Assembly: GCF_006439395.2 (NCBI RefSeq)
Contig: NZ_CP083950.1
Span: 1,364,001 to 1,428,000 of the forward strand
DNA: 64,000 bases
Reading direction: 5' to 3'
Source: Mesorhizobium sp. B4-1-4
Lineage (GTDB): Bacteria; Pseudomonadota; Alphaproteobacteria; Rhizobiales; Rhizobiaceae
This document shows positions 38,900-48,322 of the stretch, in pieces (the first letter of the stretch is position 1; each line of letters begins with the position of its first letter). The notes beneath the pieces were generated by a model that saw nothing but the letters and a program-made list of their open reading frames with translations, was not told the DNA's origin and did not search any database. The translations under genes were made by a program, and so were the position numbers.

Positions 38900-41800
38900 G
38901 TGGATCAGGAGCAACCGCAGCACGAAAAGATCAGGTTCCGGCGGGATGAAATCACCGACCTGGGGGCCATGCCGTCCGCGTGCCGCGTTCCGCCGCTCGG
39001 CCAGGCGTCGATCGGCCGCGGCTTCCGCATCCTTTCGCGCGTGTTCGCCGGCGTGGTCGCGCTCATGCTGCTGGCCGCGGTGGGCGTTTATCTCATAGGC
39101 CTTTCCGGCATCGGGGCAGACCGGCTGCGCATCGAGGCGGAGAGCGCCATCGAGAGGCTGGCGGGCGTCGATGTCCATGTCGCGATCGGGCCTGCTCGCA
39201 TCACGCTCGACGGTTCGAGCTTCATCGCTCTCCAGGTGAGCGATGTCAGCCTGAAGACCAGCGACGGCAACGCCATGGCCGACGCGGGACGCGTGCGCTT
39301 CGGCGTTCGCCTTGTGCCGCTGCTATGGGGTGAGGTGCGGCTGACCAGCGCCAGGATCTCCGATGCGCGCATCGTCACGGCGGCGATGCCGTCGGGCGGC
39401 GACTGGACCGCTGAATTGCGCAATGGCGATGGGCTGATCGACCCGGAAAAACTGTCCGACGCGGTGTTCGGCAACATCGGCAATGCACTCGATGCGGTGC
39501 GCGAGGAATCGATGCATCGCATCGATCTTCACAATGTCGAATTCGTCTTGCCCGAGGCTGGTACGATCAAGTCGATCAAGGTGGCCGACGCCACCGTCGT
39601 TCAATCCGGGGCTGGCGGTATCGAGCTGTCGTCGCAGGTGGATCTGGACGGCAAGGCGGTGACCATTGCCGCATCCGCGGCACACGATGCGATGACCAGG
39701 CGCGTAACGGCACTGGATGCCACGATCGGGATTGCCGGCGACGGCAACGAAGTCGCGGCGGCGGGTGGTGGCAAGCTGGGCGCGCTCACTCTGAAGCTCA
39801 AGGGAGCGCAAGGGGCGGGCGACACCGCCGCGCGGCTGAAGGCGTCCCTGTCGTCCACCGGCTCGGTCCTCGATCTGGGCCCGCGCGGGCTGCTGCCGGC
39901 CGATCTCGATGTCGATGCTACGCTTGTCCACGGCAGCAACAAGATTCAGGTCAACCGGCTGTTGCTCAAGACCGGTCGCTCGACCTTCGATTTCGCCGGC
40001 TCGATCGGGCCTAAGCCCTCGACTGGCGCCGCGGGCGAGGAGCCAGCCTACCGCTATGACCTGACCAGTGACGGCTCTACACTGGCGCCTTCGGAATCAC
40101 CCGAGCCCGCACTGACCTTCCTCGCCCGCATCGCCGGCGTCTATCAGACGAAAAGCCACAAATTGGTGGCCGAACAGATCGCCGTCCGGTCCGCCGCTTC
40201 CAGCGAGGTGCTTGGCACCGCGGCCGTGGAATTCGTCGACGGCAAGGCTCCCGGAATCAATCTGGCGCTCAACGTCCACGATATGCCGGTCTCTCACGTC
40301 AAACAGCTTTGGCCGTGGTTTTCGGCGCGCAATGCGCGGCTCTGGGTGCTGGACAATCTGTTCGGCGGCCGCGTCGTCGATGCCAACCTCCAGTTCCAGG
40401 TCGTGCCGGATCGCCTGGGCAACGGCGTGCCGCTTTCGGCGGACGAGGTGTTCGGCCGCTTCCAGATCGAAGGGTCGCGCTTCGACACGGCCGGCCGCAT
40501 TCCGCCGATACGCGATGCGGTGGGCGTCGTCGGCTTCCACGGCAATGATGTCGATATCGCGCTCTCTTCGGGCACCGTCTTCATGCCCAGCGGCCGCACC
40601 GTGGCGGCGAGCAACGGCACGCTGACGATCAAGGCGGCGAACCGCCCGCCGGTCATCGGCGCGCTCGACATCGACGTTGCCGGCGATGCATCCGCTGTCG
40701 CCGAACTTGCCTCCTACGAACCGATCAATGCCATGCGCCATGTCGGCTTGCTGCCCGAAGACCTCTCCGGCGGCGTCACCGGTCATGTCAGGGCGGATAT
40801 CCCGTTGCAATTCGGCGTCGATACCTCGAAGCTCGATTGGCTGGTGTCGCTCGACTACACCGGCCTGTCTCTGGCCAAGCCGTTCGAGGGGCAGACCGTG
40901 ACGGCTGCCGACGGCTCGATCACGGTCGACCCGGAAAAGGCTGTCATTTCCGCCAAGGCGTCGCTGAACGGCATTCCGGCCGAACTCGATCTCGTCGAGC
41001 CGCTGGCGGATGATGGGCCGGCGCGCAGCCGCAAGGTGGCCCTGGTGCTCGACGACAAGGTCCGGGCCGCCGCCATGCCCGGCCTGACGCCGCTGCTCGG
41101 CGGAACAGTGAAGGTCGCGATCGACAAGAGCGGCAGCGGCAACCAGAACGTCTCGGCCGACCTGACCAACGCCAGGCTGGACATTCCCTGGGCCGGCTGG
41201 AGCAAGGGGGCAGGGGTTCCCGCCAACGTCACCTTCGTCATGACCAAATCCGGCGACACCACGACGCTGTCCGACTTCAACCTCGACGGCAAGACATTCT
41301 CCATCGACGGCGGCATCGTGTTGGTCAACGGCGCCCTGTCATCGGCAAAATTCAGCAAGGTCACCTTGAACAGGGGCGACGATGTCGCGGTTTCGGTGAA
41401 GCGATCGGGCAAGGGCTATGCGGTCAACATCAGCGGCAACGCCCTGGACGCCCGCTCGCTGATCAAGCAGTTCACCTCGGATGTGGATACGGCCACCAAG
41501 ACCACTGGCGCTGACGCCATTTCGGTCAGCGCCGATGTCGATCTACTCACCGGGTTCCACGACGAGCAATTGTCCAACCTGAAGCTCGACTACAGCGCGG
41601 CCGGTTCGAGGGTGAACGGCCTCAAGGTCAGCGCCACGGCGAGTTCAGGCGCCGCCATAGCGGTCAGCAACACGACCGGCGACGGCCGGCGCGCGCTCAA
41701 CGTGCAATCGGCGGACGCCGGCGCGATCCTCAGGTTCCTCAACATCTACGAGCATATGGAAGGTGGCTCGATCACGCTGGCGCTGACGGGGGCCAGCGAC

Positions 41801-42286
41801 GGGCCGATGAAGGGCAAGGTCGACACCACCAACTTCTTCGTCGTCAACGAACCGAAACTGGCCTCCATCGTCTCGACTACGCCGGCAGGCGACAGCCGCA
41901 GCCTTAACCAGGCGGTCAAGGGCTCTCTCGACACCTCGCGGGTCAAGTTCGAGCGCGGTTATGCCGAGATCGAGAAAGGCAGCGGCTATCTGAAGCTGGC
42001 CAACGGCGTGCTGCGCGGCCCGCGCATCGGCACGACGTTCCAGGGCATCCTTTATGACCAGAACAACAATATGGACATGACCGGCACCTTCATGCCGGTC
42101 TATGGCCTCAACCGCATCTTTGGCGAACTGCCCATCGTCGGCGCGCTTCTGGGCAACGGCCGCGACCGCGGCCTGATCGGCGTCACCTACCGGCTGAGGG
42201 GCAACGCCAACAAGCCGGTGCTCGACGTCAATCCGTTGTCGGTGATCGCGCCAGGCATATTCAGGTCGATCTTCGAATATCGGTGA
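38900..42286 (+). CDS. Large AsmA-like (DUF3971/YhdP family) envelope protein
   Basis: Protein of about 1128 aa. A cytoplasmic N-terminus is followed by one membrane segment (VFAGVVALMLLAAVGVYLIG), then a long periplasmic region of repeated beta strands, as in AsmA/TamB/YhdP proteins that form hydrophobic grooves carrying phospholipids between inner and outer membranes. The C-terminal block YGLNRIFGELPIVGALLGNG with GLIGVTYRLRGNANKP is a characteristic ending of this family. A GTG at 38900 with GGAAG upstream is preferred; the frame is open to 38819, so the start is uncertain by up to 27 codons. Confidence 0.85.
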   Translation: MDQEQPQHEKIRFRRDEITDLGAMPSACRVPPLGQASIGRGFRILSRVFAGVVALMLLAAVGVYLIGLSGIGADRLRIEAESAIERLAGVDVHVAIGPARITLDGSSFIALQVSDVSLKTSDGNAMADAGRVRFGVRLVPLLWGEVRLTSARISDARIVTAAMPSGGDWTAELRNGDGLIDPEKLSDAVFGNIGNALDAVREESMHRIDLHNVEFVLPEAGTIKSIKVADATVVQSGAGGIELSSQVDLDGKAVTIAASAAHDAMTRRVTALDATIGIAGDGNEVAAAGGGKLGALTLKLKGAQGAGDTAARLKASLSSTGSVLDLGPRGLLPADLDVDATLVHGSNKIQVNRLLLKTGRSTFDFAGSIGPKPSTGAAGEEPAYRYDLTSDGSTLAPSESPEPALTFLARIAGVYQTKSHKLVAEQIAVRSAASSEVLGTAAVEFVDGKAPGINLALNVHDMPVSHVKQLWPWFSARNARLWVLDNLFGGRVVDANLQFQVVPDRLGNGVPLSADEVFGRFQIEGSRFDTAGRIPPIRDAVGVVGFHGNDVDIALSSGTVFMPSGRTVAASNGTLTIKAANRPPVIGALDIDVAGDASAVAELASYEPINAMRHVGLLPEDLSGGVTGHVRADIPLQFGVDTSKLDWLVSLDYTGLSLAKPFEGQTVTAADGSITVDPEKAVISAKASLNGIPAELDLVEPLADDGPARSRKVALVLDDKVRAAAMPGLTPLLGGTVKVAIDKSGSGNQNVSADLTNARLDIPWAGWSKGAGVPANVTFVMTKSGDTTTLSDFNLDGKTFSIDGGIVLVNGALSSAKFSKVTLNRGDDVAVSVKRSGKGYAVNISGNALDARSLIKQFTSDVDTATKTTGADAISVSADVDLLTGFHDEQLSNLKLDYSAAGSRVNGLKVSATASSGAAIAVSNTTGDGRRALNVQSADAGAILRFLNIYEHMEGGSITLALTGASDGPMKGKVDTTNFFVVNEPKLASIVSTTPAGDSRSLNQAVKGSLDTSRVKFERGYAEIEKGSGYLKLANGVLRGPRIGTTFQGILYDQNNNMDMTGTFMPVYGLNRIFGELPIVGALLGNGRDRGLIGVTYRLRGNANKPVLDVNPLSVIAPGIFRSIFEYR

Positions 42287-42292
42287 GGGGCC

Positions 42293-43546
42293 TCAGACTG
42301 GCCGCACCAGGACGTGTTTTTTCCTGCCCAGTGAAAGCTTTACTACGTTTTCCGGACTCAAATCCTGAAGCGTGACCATGCGGCGATCATCGCTGACCGA
42401 CTGATCGTTCAGGCGCACGGCGCCACCCTGGATGTGCCGCCGCGCCTCGCCATTGGACGAAGCCAACCCGGCCGTGACCAGCAGCGACAGGATGCCGACG
42501 CCGGCCTCCAGAGCGGCCTTGTCGGCCTCCACGGTCGGCAATGTTTCGGCGAGCGCGCCTTCCTCGAACGTCTTGCGCGCTGTCTCTCCGGCTTGTTCCG
42601 CGGCGGCGCGACCGTGCAGCAAAGCGGTGATTTCGGTGGCGAGGATTTTCTTTGCCTCATTGATCTCGGATCCACTGAGCCGCTCAAGCCGCGCGACCTC
42701 GTCCAATGGCAATGTCGTGTAGAGTTTCAGGAAACGGGCAACGTCGGCATCCTCGGTGTTGCGCCAGTACTGCCAGAACTCGTAGGCGCTCAGCATTTCC
42801 GCGTCGAGCCAGACCGCGCCCGAGGCCGACTTGCCCATCTTGGCGCCGGACGAGGTCGTCAGCAGCGGCGTCGTCAGCGCGTAAAGCTGCGCATCCTCCA
42901 TGCGGCGGCCGAGATCGATGCCGTTGATGATATTGCCCCACTGATCGGAGCCGCCCATCTGCAGGCGGCAGCCGAGACGTTTGTAGAGCTCGACGAAATC
43001 ATAGGCCTGCAGGATCATGTAATTGAATTCGAGGAACGACAGCGACTGCTCGCGATCGAGCCGGAGCTTGACGGAATCGAAGGCGAGCATGCGGTTGACC
43101 GAAAAGTGCCGGCCGACGTCGCGCAGGAAATTGACGTAGTTGATCTCCATCAGCCAGTCGGCGTTGTTGATCATCACCGCGTCGTTGGGACCACTGCCGA
43201 ATTTCAGGTATGGCATGAAGTTGCGGCGGATGCCGGCCAGGTTGTCGTCAATGTCCTGCGGCGTCAAAAGTTTGCGCGCCTCGTCCTTGAAGGACGGATC
43301 ACCGATCATCGAGGTGCCGCCACCCATCAGCGCGATCGGCCGATGACCGGTCTTCTGCAACCAGTGCAGCATCATGATCTGGATGAGTGAACCAGCATGC
43401 AAGCTCTTGGCGGTCGCATCGAAACCGATATAGGCCGTTACCGTCTCCGTGGCGAAAAGCTGGTCGAGACCGGCATCATCCGAGGTCTGGTGGATAAAGC
43501 CGCGCTCGCTCATCGTGCGCAGGAAGTCGGATTTGAAGGCGGACAT
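42293..43546 (-). CDS. tyrS: Tyrosyl-tRNA synthetase
   Basis: Class I aminoacyl-tRNA synthetase of 417 aa charging tRNA-Tyr. [16 protein letters not shown] holds the HIGH-like motif, [13 protein letters not shown] the tyrosine pocket, [11 protein letters not shown] the specificity helix and KMGKSASG the KMSKS loop. A C-terminal S4 RNA-binding domain starts at about residue 350 ([20 protein letters not shown]). The start [16 protein letters not shown] is preferred, with GGAAAG upstream. Convergent with the AsmA-like gene, 6 nt between stops. Confidence 0.97.
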   Translation of the reverse strand: MSAFKSDFLRTMSERGFIHQTSDDAGLDQLFATETVTAYIGFDATAKSLHAGSLIQIMMLHWLQKTGHRPIALMGGGTSMIGDPSFKDEARKLLTPQDIDDNLAGIRRNFMPYLKFGSGPNDAVMINNADWLMEINYVNFLRDVGRHFSVNRMLAFDSVKLRLDREQSLSFLEFNYMILQAYDFVELYKRLGCRLQMGGSDQWGNIINGIDLGRRMEDAQLYALTTPLLTTSSGAKMGKSASGAVWLDAEMLSAYEFWQYWRNTEDADVARFLKLYTTLPLDEVARLERLSGSEINEAKKILATEITALLHGRAAAEQAGETARKTFEEGALAETLPTVEADKAALEAGVGILSLLVTAGLASSNGEARRHIQGGAVRLNDQSVSDDRRMVTLQDLSPENVVKLSLGRKKHVLVRPV

Positions 43547-43621
43547 TTTTTCTTTCCCGAGAGCGTCGGCGCAATCCGGCGCGGACATATGAACGCGCGC
43601 GTTTAGCACCCAAGCGCGATC

Positions 43622-43645
43622 AGCAAAAGTGGAATCCGGTTTTGC
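43622..43645. repeat. Palindromic repeat, copy 1
   Basis: The 24-nt unit starts AGCAAAAGTGGAATCCGG and ends TTTTGC. Its ends are complementary (GCAAAA with TTTTGC) and the centre is partly palindromic. A near-identical copy lies 54 nt downstream. Such AAAxTGGAATCCGGTTTTGC-type elements are dispersed in rhizobial genomes. Confidence 0.65.
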
Positions 43646-43675
43646 GCCTGTTCGCGGCACCAGGAGTTCGTGAGC

Positions 43676-43700
43676 AGCAAAAAATGGAATCCGGTTTTGC
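43676..43700. repeat. Palindromic repeat, copy 2
   Basis: Second copy in direct orientation, differing from copy 1 by an extra A and a G-to-A change in the left arm. The shared core is TGGAATCCGGTTTTGC. Confidence 0.65.
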
Positions 43701-43915
43701 TGGTGCGCCGACCCGGAGTTCCCGATCAGGAAAGCGGCAACGCGATCAACCCTTGTTGAAACGGCGTAACGCGCCTTGGGGCACGAATGCTTGCTTCATC
43801 GTTTCGGCTGGCGTAATGAGGCGCCGCGCCACAAGGTTCCTGCAACCCCACGACCTCCAACGGCACCGCATGGCATCCATCGAATGCCATACCCGACGAC
43901 AGAGCCCCACGCGAC

Positions 43916-44650
43916 ATGCCGGACGCATTGATATCCATCGTCATTCCTTGCAGGAACGAGGCGGCAAACCTGCCGCTGCTGATCGACGAGATCGAGACGG
44001 CGATGACCGGGCGTGATTTCGAGCTGATCATCGTCAATGACGGTTCGACCGACGAAACCGCTGCGGTGCTTGCCGAGCAGGCGGCACGTCGGCCATTCCC
44101 GGTGCGGGAATTGCGGCACCCGAAATCCGCCGGCCAGAGTCTCTCGGTGCGTTCGGGCGCCTGGGCGGCGCGCGGCAGCATCGTCGCAACGATCGACGGC
44201 GACGGACAGAACGATCCGCAATACATTCCCGTGCTCGTCGACGCATTGCGGCAGGCCGGCCCCGATTTCGGCGCCGCGCAGGGACAGCGCCTCAAGCGCC
44301 GCGACAGCAAGGTCAAGCAACTGGCGTCGCGTTTCGCCAACTGGCTGAGAAACGCCATCCTGCATGATGAGACGCGCGACACCGGCTGCGGCCTGAAAGC
44401 GGTTCATACCGATATCTTACGCAAACTGCCGTTCTTCGACGGCACCCATCGCTTCGTTCCGGCCCTGGTTATCCAAGAGGGGTATCGCGTCGTGCATTGC
44501 GACGTCATCGATCGCTCGCGCCGGCACGGGAAATCGAACTACGGCATTTTCGATCGCGGCCTGCAAGGCGTGCTCGATCTTGGCGGCGTCTGGTGGTTGC
44601 GCCGCAGGCGTCGCAGAATGCCAAAAGTAGAGGAAATCAGGCGTGGTTAA
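43916..44650 (+). CDS. Family 2 glycosyltransferase, polyprenyl-phosphate sugar synthase type
   Basis: GT-A glycosyltransferase of 244 aa similar in outline to DPM1 and ArnC/RgtE. ISIVIPCRNEAANLPLLIDE is the nucleotide-sugar strand, LIIVNDGSTDET the first acidic motif, and DGDGQNDP the DxD-type metal site; DTGCGLKAVHTDILRKLPFF and HRFVPAL are typical of the polyprenyl-phosphate subgroup. Unlike many ArnC/GtrB proteins it lacks C-terminal membrane helices. It should load a sugar onto undecaprenyl/dodecaprenyl phosphate for the GT83 enzyme two genes downstream. The next gene overlaps its 3' end by 8 nt. Confidence 0.88.
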   Translation: MPDALISIVIPCRNEAANLPLLIDEIETAMTGRDFELIIVNDGSTDETAAVLAEQAARRPFPVRELRHPKSAGQSLSVRSGAWAARGSIVATIDGDGQNDPQYIPVLVDALRQAGPDFGAAQGQRLKRRDSKVKQLASRFANWLRNAILHDETRDTGCGLKAVHTDILRKLPFFDGTHRFVPALVIQEGYRVVHCDVIDRSRRHGKSNYGIFDRGLQGVLDLGGVWWLRRRRRRMPKVEEIRRG

Positions 44651-44975
44651 CGTGTTACAGGAACTGGTAACCTGGCTTCACCAGGTTTTCATCAAGCAAT
44701 TCGACGCCTGGGTTCTGCTCGGTTTCATCGCCCAGTTCTTCTTCACCATGCGCTTCGTCGTGCAGTGGCTCGCTTCGGAAAAGGCCAAGCGCAGCGTCGT
44801 GCCGGTGGCGTTCTGGTTTTTCTCGTTGTTTGGCGGCGGTCTGCTTCTGATCTACGCCATCCAGCGCCAGGATCCGGTGTTCATCGCCGGCCAGGCCATG
44901 GGCATGTTCATCTATGTCAGAAATCTCTGGCTGATCGCCAATGAGCGCAAGGCGGCTATGACCAAGGTCGATTGA
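44643..44975 (+). CDS. Small membrane protein of the lipid A biosynthesis N-terminal domain family
   Basis: A 110-aa protein with three hydrophobic segments (AWVLLGFIAQFFFTMRFVVQ; VPVAFWFFSLFGGGLLLIYA; FIAGQAMGMFIYVRNLWLI). The QWLASEKAKRSVVPVAFW stretch is the signature of the LABN domain found at the N-terminus of some lipid A enzymes and as a stand-alone protein next to GT2/ArnT-type genes. A flippase or adaptor role for the lipid-linked sugar is inference. The GTG start overlaps the glycosyltransferase gene and follows GAGGAAATC. Confidence 0.85.
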   Translation: MVNVLQELVTWLHQVFIKQFDAWVLLGFIAQFFFTMRFVVQWLASEKAKRSVVPVAFWFFSLFGGGLLLIYAIQRQDPVFIAGQAMGMFIYVRNLWLIANERKAAMTKVD

Positions 44976-45015
44976 GCGGCCCGTCACTTCGAAAATCCAT
45001 CACAGAGGCTAAAGC

Positions 45016-46665
45016 ATGGCGTTGAACAGGAACTACATTCTTCTCTTCCTGTTCAGCCTGCTGATGACGATGTCGGGATTGGCATCGATGCCGCCGCTCG
45101 ACCGCGACGAACCGCGCTTCGTACAGGCCACCAAGCAGATGGTCGAGAGCGGCGACTATGTCGATATCCGCTTTCAGGATGCCTCACGCTACCAGAAGCC
45201 GATCGGCATCTACTGGCTGCAATCGGCGGCCGTGGCACTCAGCGGGCAAGGCGCCGGGGCGCCGATCTGGATCTACCGCACGGTCTCCGCGCTTGGCATC
45301 GCCATTGCCGTGCTGGCGATTGCATGGACAGGGACCAATCTATTTGGAGCGAGTGCCGGTATTGCCGCCGGCCTGGTGATGGCCGCGATCTTCGCCACCG
45401 CTTTCGAAGGCCGCGACGCAAAGACCGATGCGATGCTGCTGGCCTGCTGCGTGGCGGCACAAGGCGCGCTGGCGCAGATCTATCTGGCATCGCGCCGCAA
45501 CGAGCCGGTTGGCGGCCATCTCTGGTGGATCTTCTGGATCGCCCAAGGGGCAGCGATCCTGATCAAGGGCCCGATCGCGCCGCTGCTGTCGGCGCTGACC
45601 ATCGCGGTGCTGTTCGCCTTCGAGCGTGATGGGCGCTGGCTGTCGAAGCTCAGGGTCGGGCGCGGACTGCTGCTCGTCGTGCTGATCGCGCTGCCTTGGC
45701 TCGCCGCGATTACCTGGAAGAGCCACGGCGCCTTCCTGCAGCAGGCGGTCGGCAAGGACATGCTCGGCAAGGTCGCGTCGGGCGAGGAATCGCACGGCCT
45801 GCCGCCCGGCTTCTACATGCTGACCTATTCGCTGTTCATGTGGCCGTTCGGGTTGATCGCGGTCGGCGCCGGCCTTCAGGCCCTGAACCGTCTGCGCGAC
45901 GATATCAGGCTGCGCTTTTGCCTTGCCTGGTATATTCCATTCTGGCTGGTGTTCGAACTGATCCCGACGAAGCTGCCGCATTACGTGCTGCCGGCCTATC
46001 CCGGCATGGCGCTGCTGATCGGCTGGTTGCTGACGTTGCAGCCGCAGGACGCCAATGCACCGCTCAAGCGCTGGCAGCAATGGCTGTGGTGGTCGACCGC
46101 GTTTGGTCTGGTGGTGGTCAGCCTCGGCCTTGCCGCGGTCTGCATCGGAGCGCCGATCTACCTTACCCACGCTTTCTCCTGGTGGAGCATTCCGGCGGCA
46201 GCCGCCGCGCTCGGCACCGGCTATCTCGCGTTTTCCCGGCAGTTGCAGGTGCCGCTGCCCCGCATCGGCGCCGTCGCGGCTTGTGCCGGCATCACCTATG
46301 CCTTGCTGTTCGGGGTCATCGCGCCGTCGCTAAAGCCGATATGGCTGAGCCCGGCGATCAAGGCGGCGGTGCTTGCCAATAAACCTTGCGACACGACGGT
46401 GCTGGCCTCGGCGCGCTACCAGGAACCGAGCCTGGTGTTCCTGGTCGGCACGAAAACGGTGCTGACGGATGTCGGCGGCGTTGCGGAACATCTGCTTGCC
46501 GACCCTGCCTGCGCGCTGGGGCTGGCGCCGATCGGCGACGAGCAGAAACTCAATGGCATGCTGTCGGTGCGAGGCAAATCGGTGAACCGTGTCGCCAAGA
46601 TCGATGGCCTCAACTATTCGTCGGGAGACAAACTGTCGCTCGGCCTTTACCGTGTCGCGCAATGA
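45016..46665 (+). CDS. GT83 (ArnT/Rgt-type) lipid-linked sugar transferase
   Basis: Inner-membrane enzyme of 549 aa with about 12 hydrophobic segments that moves a sugar from a polyprenyl phosphate onto lipid A or LPS core at the periplasmic face. MPPLDRDEPRFVQATKQMVE near residue 25 carries the DxDE-type catalytic loop of the PMT/ArnT family, and SRYQKPIGIYWLQSAAV is the second conserved loop. Mesorhizobium loti is known to have RgtF, a family member adding galacturonic acid to the lipid A 1-position; this gene may be that enzyme or a paralogue, which the sequence alone cannot decide. Confidence 0.88.
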   Translation: MALNRNYILLFLFSLLMTMSGLASMPPLDRDEPRFVQATKQMVESGDYVDIRFQDASRYQKPIGIYWLQSAAVALSGQGAGAPIWIYRTVSALGIAIAVLAIAWTGTNLFGASAGIAAGLVMAAIFATAFEGRDAKTDAMLLACCVAAQGALAQIYLASRRNEPVGGHLWWIFWIAQGAAILIKGPIAPLLSALTIAVLFAFERDGRWLSKLRVGRGLLLVVLIALPWLAAITWKSHGAFLQQAVGKDMLGKVASGEESHGLPPGFYMLTYSLFMWPFGLIAVGAGLQALNRLRDDIRLRFCLAWYIPFWLVFELIPTKLPHYVLPAYPGMALLIGWLLTLQPQDANAPLKRWQQWLWWSTAFGLVVVSLGLAAVCIGAPIYLTHAFSWWSIPAAAAALGTGYLAFSRQLQVPLPRIGAVAACAGITYALLFGVIAPSLKPIWLSPAIKAAVLANKPCDTTVLASARYQEPSLVFLVGTKTVLTDVGGVAEHLLADPACALGLAPIGDEQKLNGMLSVRGKSVNRVAKIDGLNYSSGDKLSLGLYRVAQ

Positions 46666-46690
46666 CTTCGATGATGGTGTCGAGTTCCCA

Positions 46691-47512
46691 ATGCTCGTGA
46701 AATCGCGTCTACCCGTTTCTGGCAAGCTCCTGGGGGTGGGGCGGCGGTCGGTCGACAATTTTCGCGACACGATGCGCATCGCGAAGAGCCGCTTTGCCGC
46801 TCGTCCTGCCCGATACCCAGATATAGTGTGGCCGGTTTGGGCAATTGTTTGGGTCTTGCTGACGGCTGCGGCGTTCGTTCGGCTCGACACGCTGGCGGGG
46901 CAGATTCATGGCCAGTGGTCGCCCGGCGTCGGCAGGCTTGCGGAATTCCTGACACAGTTCGCGCTCGGTGGCTGGTACCTGATCCCGTCGGCGCTCCTGC
47001 TTGTCGCGGCCAACCTGACCGATTGGCGGAGCCTTTCGCGCCGGCGGTTGATGCTCGTCTACAACTGGACCTGCCTGGCGTTTCTCGTGCTCGCCTCGGT
47101 CGGCCTGTCCGGCTTGCTGGTGAACGTCCTCAAATATGCGATCGGACGTGCCCGCCCGCTCTATTTCCAGGATTTCGGTGTTCTTGCGCTACATCCTTTT
47201 GCCTTCGACGCCCGCTTCGCCGGCTTCCCTTCCGGTCATGCCACGACGATGGGCGCCGTGTTCGGCATCCTGCTGCTCTTGTTTCCGCGGCGCTGGTATA
47301 TCGCCCTGGCGGTGACGGCCTGCATCGCCTCGACCAGGGTCTTTGTCGGTGCGCACTATCCCAGCGACACGGTGGCCGGCTTCGGCCTCGGCTGCGCCTT
47401 CGCGCTTGTCTGCGGGTTGGTTTTTGCCCGCCTCGGCTTCATCTTCCGGCCGGCAGCGACGGGCCTGGCGGTCCGCAAATCGTCATTCCGGCTGGTTGCG
47501 CCAGAAAGATAG
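46691..47512 (+). CDS. PAP2-family membrane phosphatase
   Basis: A 273-aa protein with about six membrane segments and all three acid-phosphatase motifs: KYAIGRARP (motif 1), PSGHAT (motif 2) and TRVFVGAHYPSD (motif 3 with catalytic His and Asp). Family members remove phosphate from lipid A (LpxE/LpxF) or from undecaprenyl pyrophosphate. Placement behind a lipid-linked sugar transferase supports a lipid A phosphatase role. The ATG at 46691 lies 25 nt after the previous stop; upstream in-frame starts exist that overlap it, so the start is approximate. Confidence 0.87.
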   Translation: MLVKSRLPVSGKLLGVGRRSVDNFRDTMRIAKSRFAARPARYPDIVWPVWAIVWVLLTAAAFVRLDTLAGQIHGQWSPGVGRLAEFLTQFALGGWYLIPSALLLVAANLTDWRSLSRRRLMLVYNWTCLAFLVLASVGLSGLLVNVLKYAIGRARPLYFQDFGVLALHPFAFDARFAGFPSGHATTMGAVFGILLLLFPRRWYIALAVTACIASTRVFVGAHYPSDTVAGFGLGCAFALVCGLVFARLGFIFRPAATGLAVRKSSFRLVAPER

Positions 47513-47625
47513 GCGGTGCCGGGCGCGTGGATGAGCGAAAAGCTTGCCTGATGTGGCCGGCACGCCCGCAAAGCAGATACGGCGAGGCGGACATTGTCCG
47601 CCCGCCCATGGAATGACCTGACCTC

Positions 47626-48322
47626 CTAGTCACCTGAATCTGAAGTTCGGTTCATTGTCTTCTGGCAGAAGCGCTTGACCGACGCGAGGATTTGGTCGGC
47701 GGATTTGACCCATTTGTATGGGGTCGGGTTCTCGTTGTGGGTTTCGATGAAGGCGTCGATATCAGCTTCCAGTTCTGCGGTGGAACGGTGTACGCCGCGC
47801 TGCAACTGCTTTCGCGTCAGCTCTGCGAACCACCGCTCGACCTGATTGATCCAGGATGCCGACGTTGGCGTGAAGTGAACATGCCAGTGTGGACGGCGCG
47901 CGAGCCAAGCCTTGATCCTCGGCGTCTTGTGGGTCGCATAGTTGTCCATCACCAGATGCACGTCCGGGCCATTGGGCATTTCGGTGTCGATCCGCTTCAG
48001 GAAGTCGAGGAATTCGGTGGCCCGGTGACGCTTGTAGCAATGACCTATCACCGCCCCAGTGGCAACATCGAGCGCGGCGAACAGAGAAGTCGTGCCGTTG
48101 CGAACATAAGTATGAGTACGCCGTTCGGCGACGCCCGGTGCCATAGGCAGAACCGGCTGCTCGCGATCCAATGCCTGGATTTGCGATTTCTCATCCACGC
48201 ATAGCACGATCGCCCGGTCCGGTGGTGACATATAGAGGCCGACGATGTCCTGCACCTTATCAACGAAGAGCGGATCGGAGGAAAGCTTGAATGTCTCGGT
48301 ACGATGCGGCTGCAGGCAAAAA
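47626..48322 (-). pseudogene. IS630-family transposase, catalytic C-terminal part
   Basis: Reading frame with the DDE catalytic core: [17 protein letters not shown] (first Asp), [13 protein letters not shown] (second Asp) and [20 protein letters not shown] (Glu), spaced as in IS630/Tc1-like enzymes. It continues the N-terminal part of the transposase after a one-base frame break in the run of five A residues at 48318-48322 (plus strand). Its TAG stop uses the TA target duplication at the element's left end. Without frame change it lacks a start that would restore the DNA-binding domain. Confidence 0.85.

Larger units (their letters stand above)
43547..43915. other. Non-coding gap between tyrS and the glycosyltransferase operon
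   Basis: 369 nt with no credible gene. It carries the tandem palindromic repeats described separately and must contain the tyrS promoter (minus) and the promoter of the lipid A operon (plus). Confidence 0.5.
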
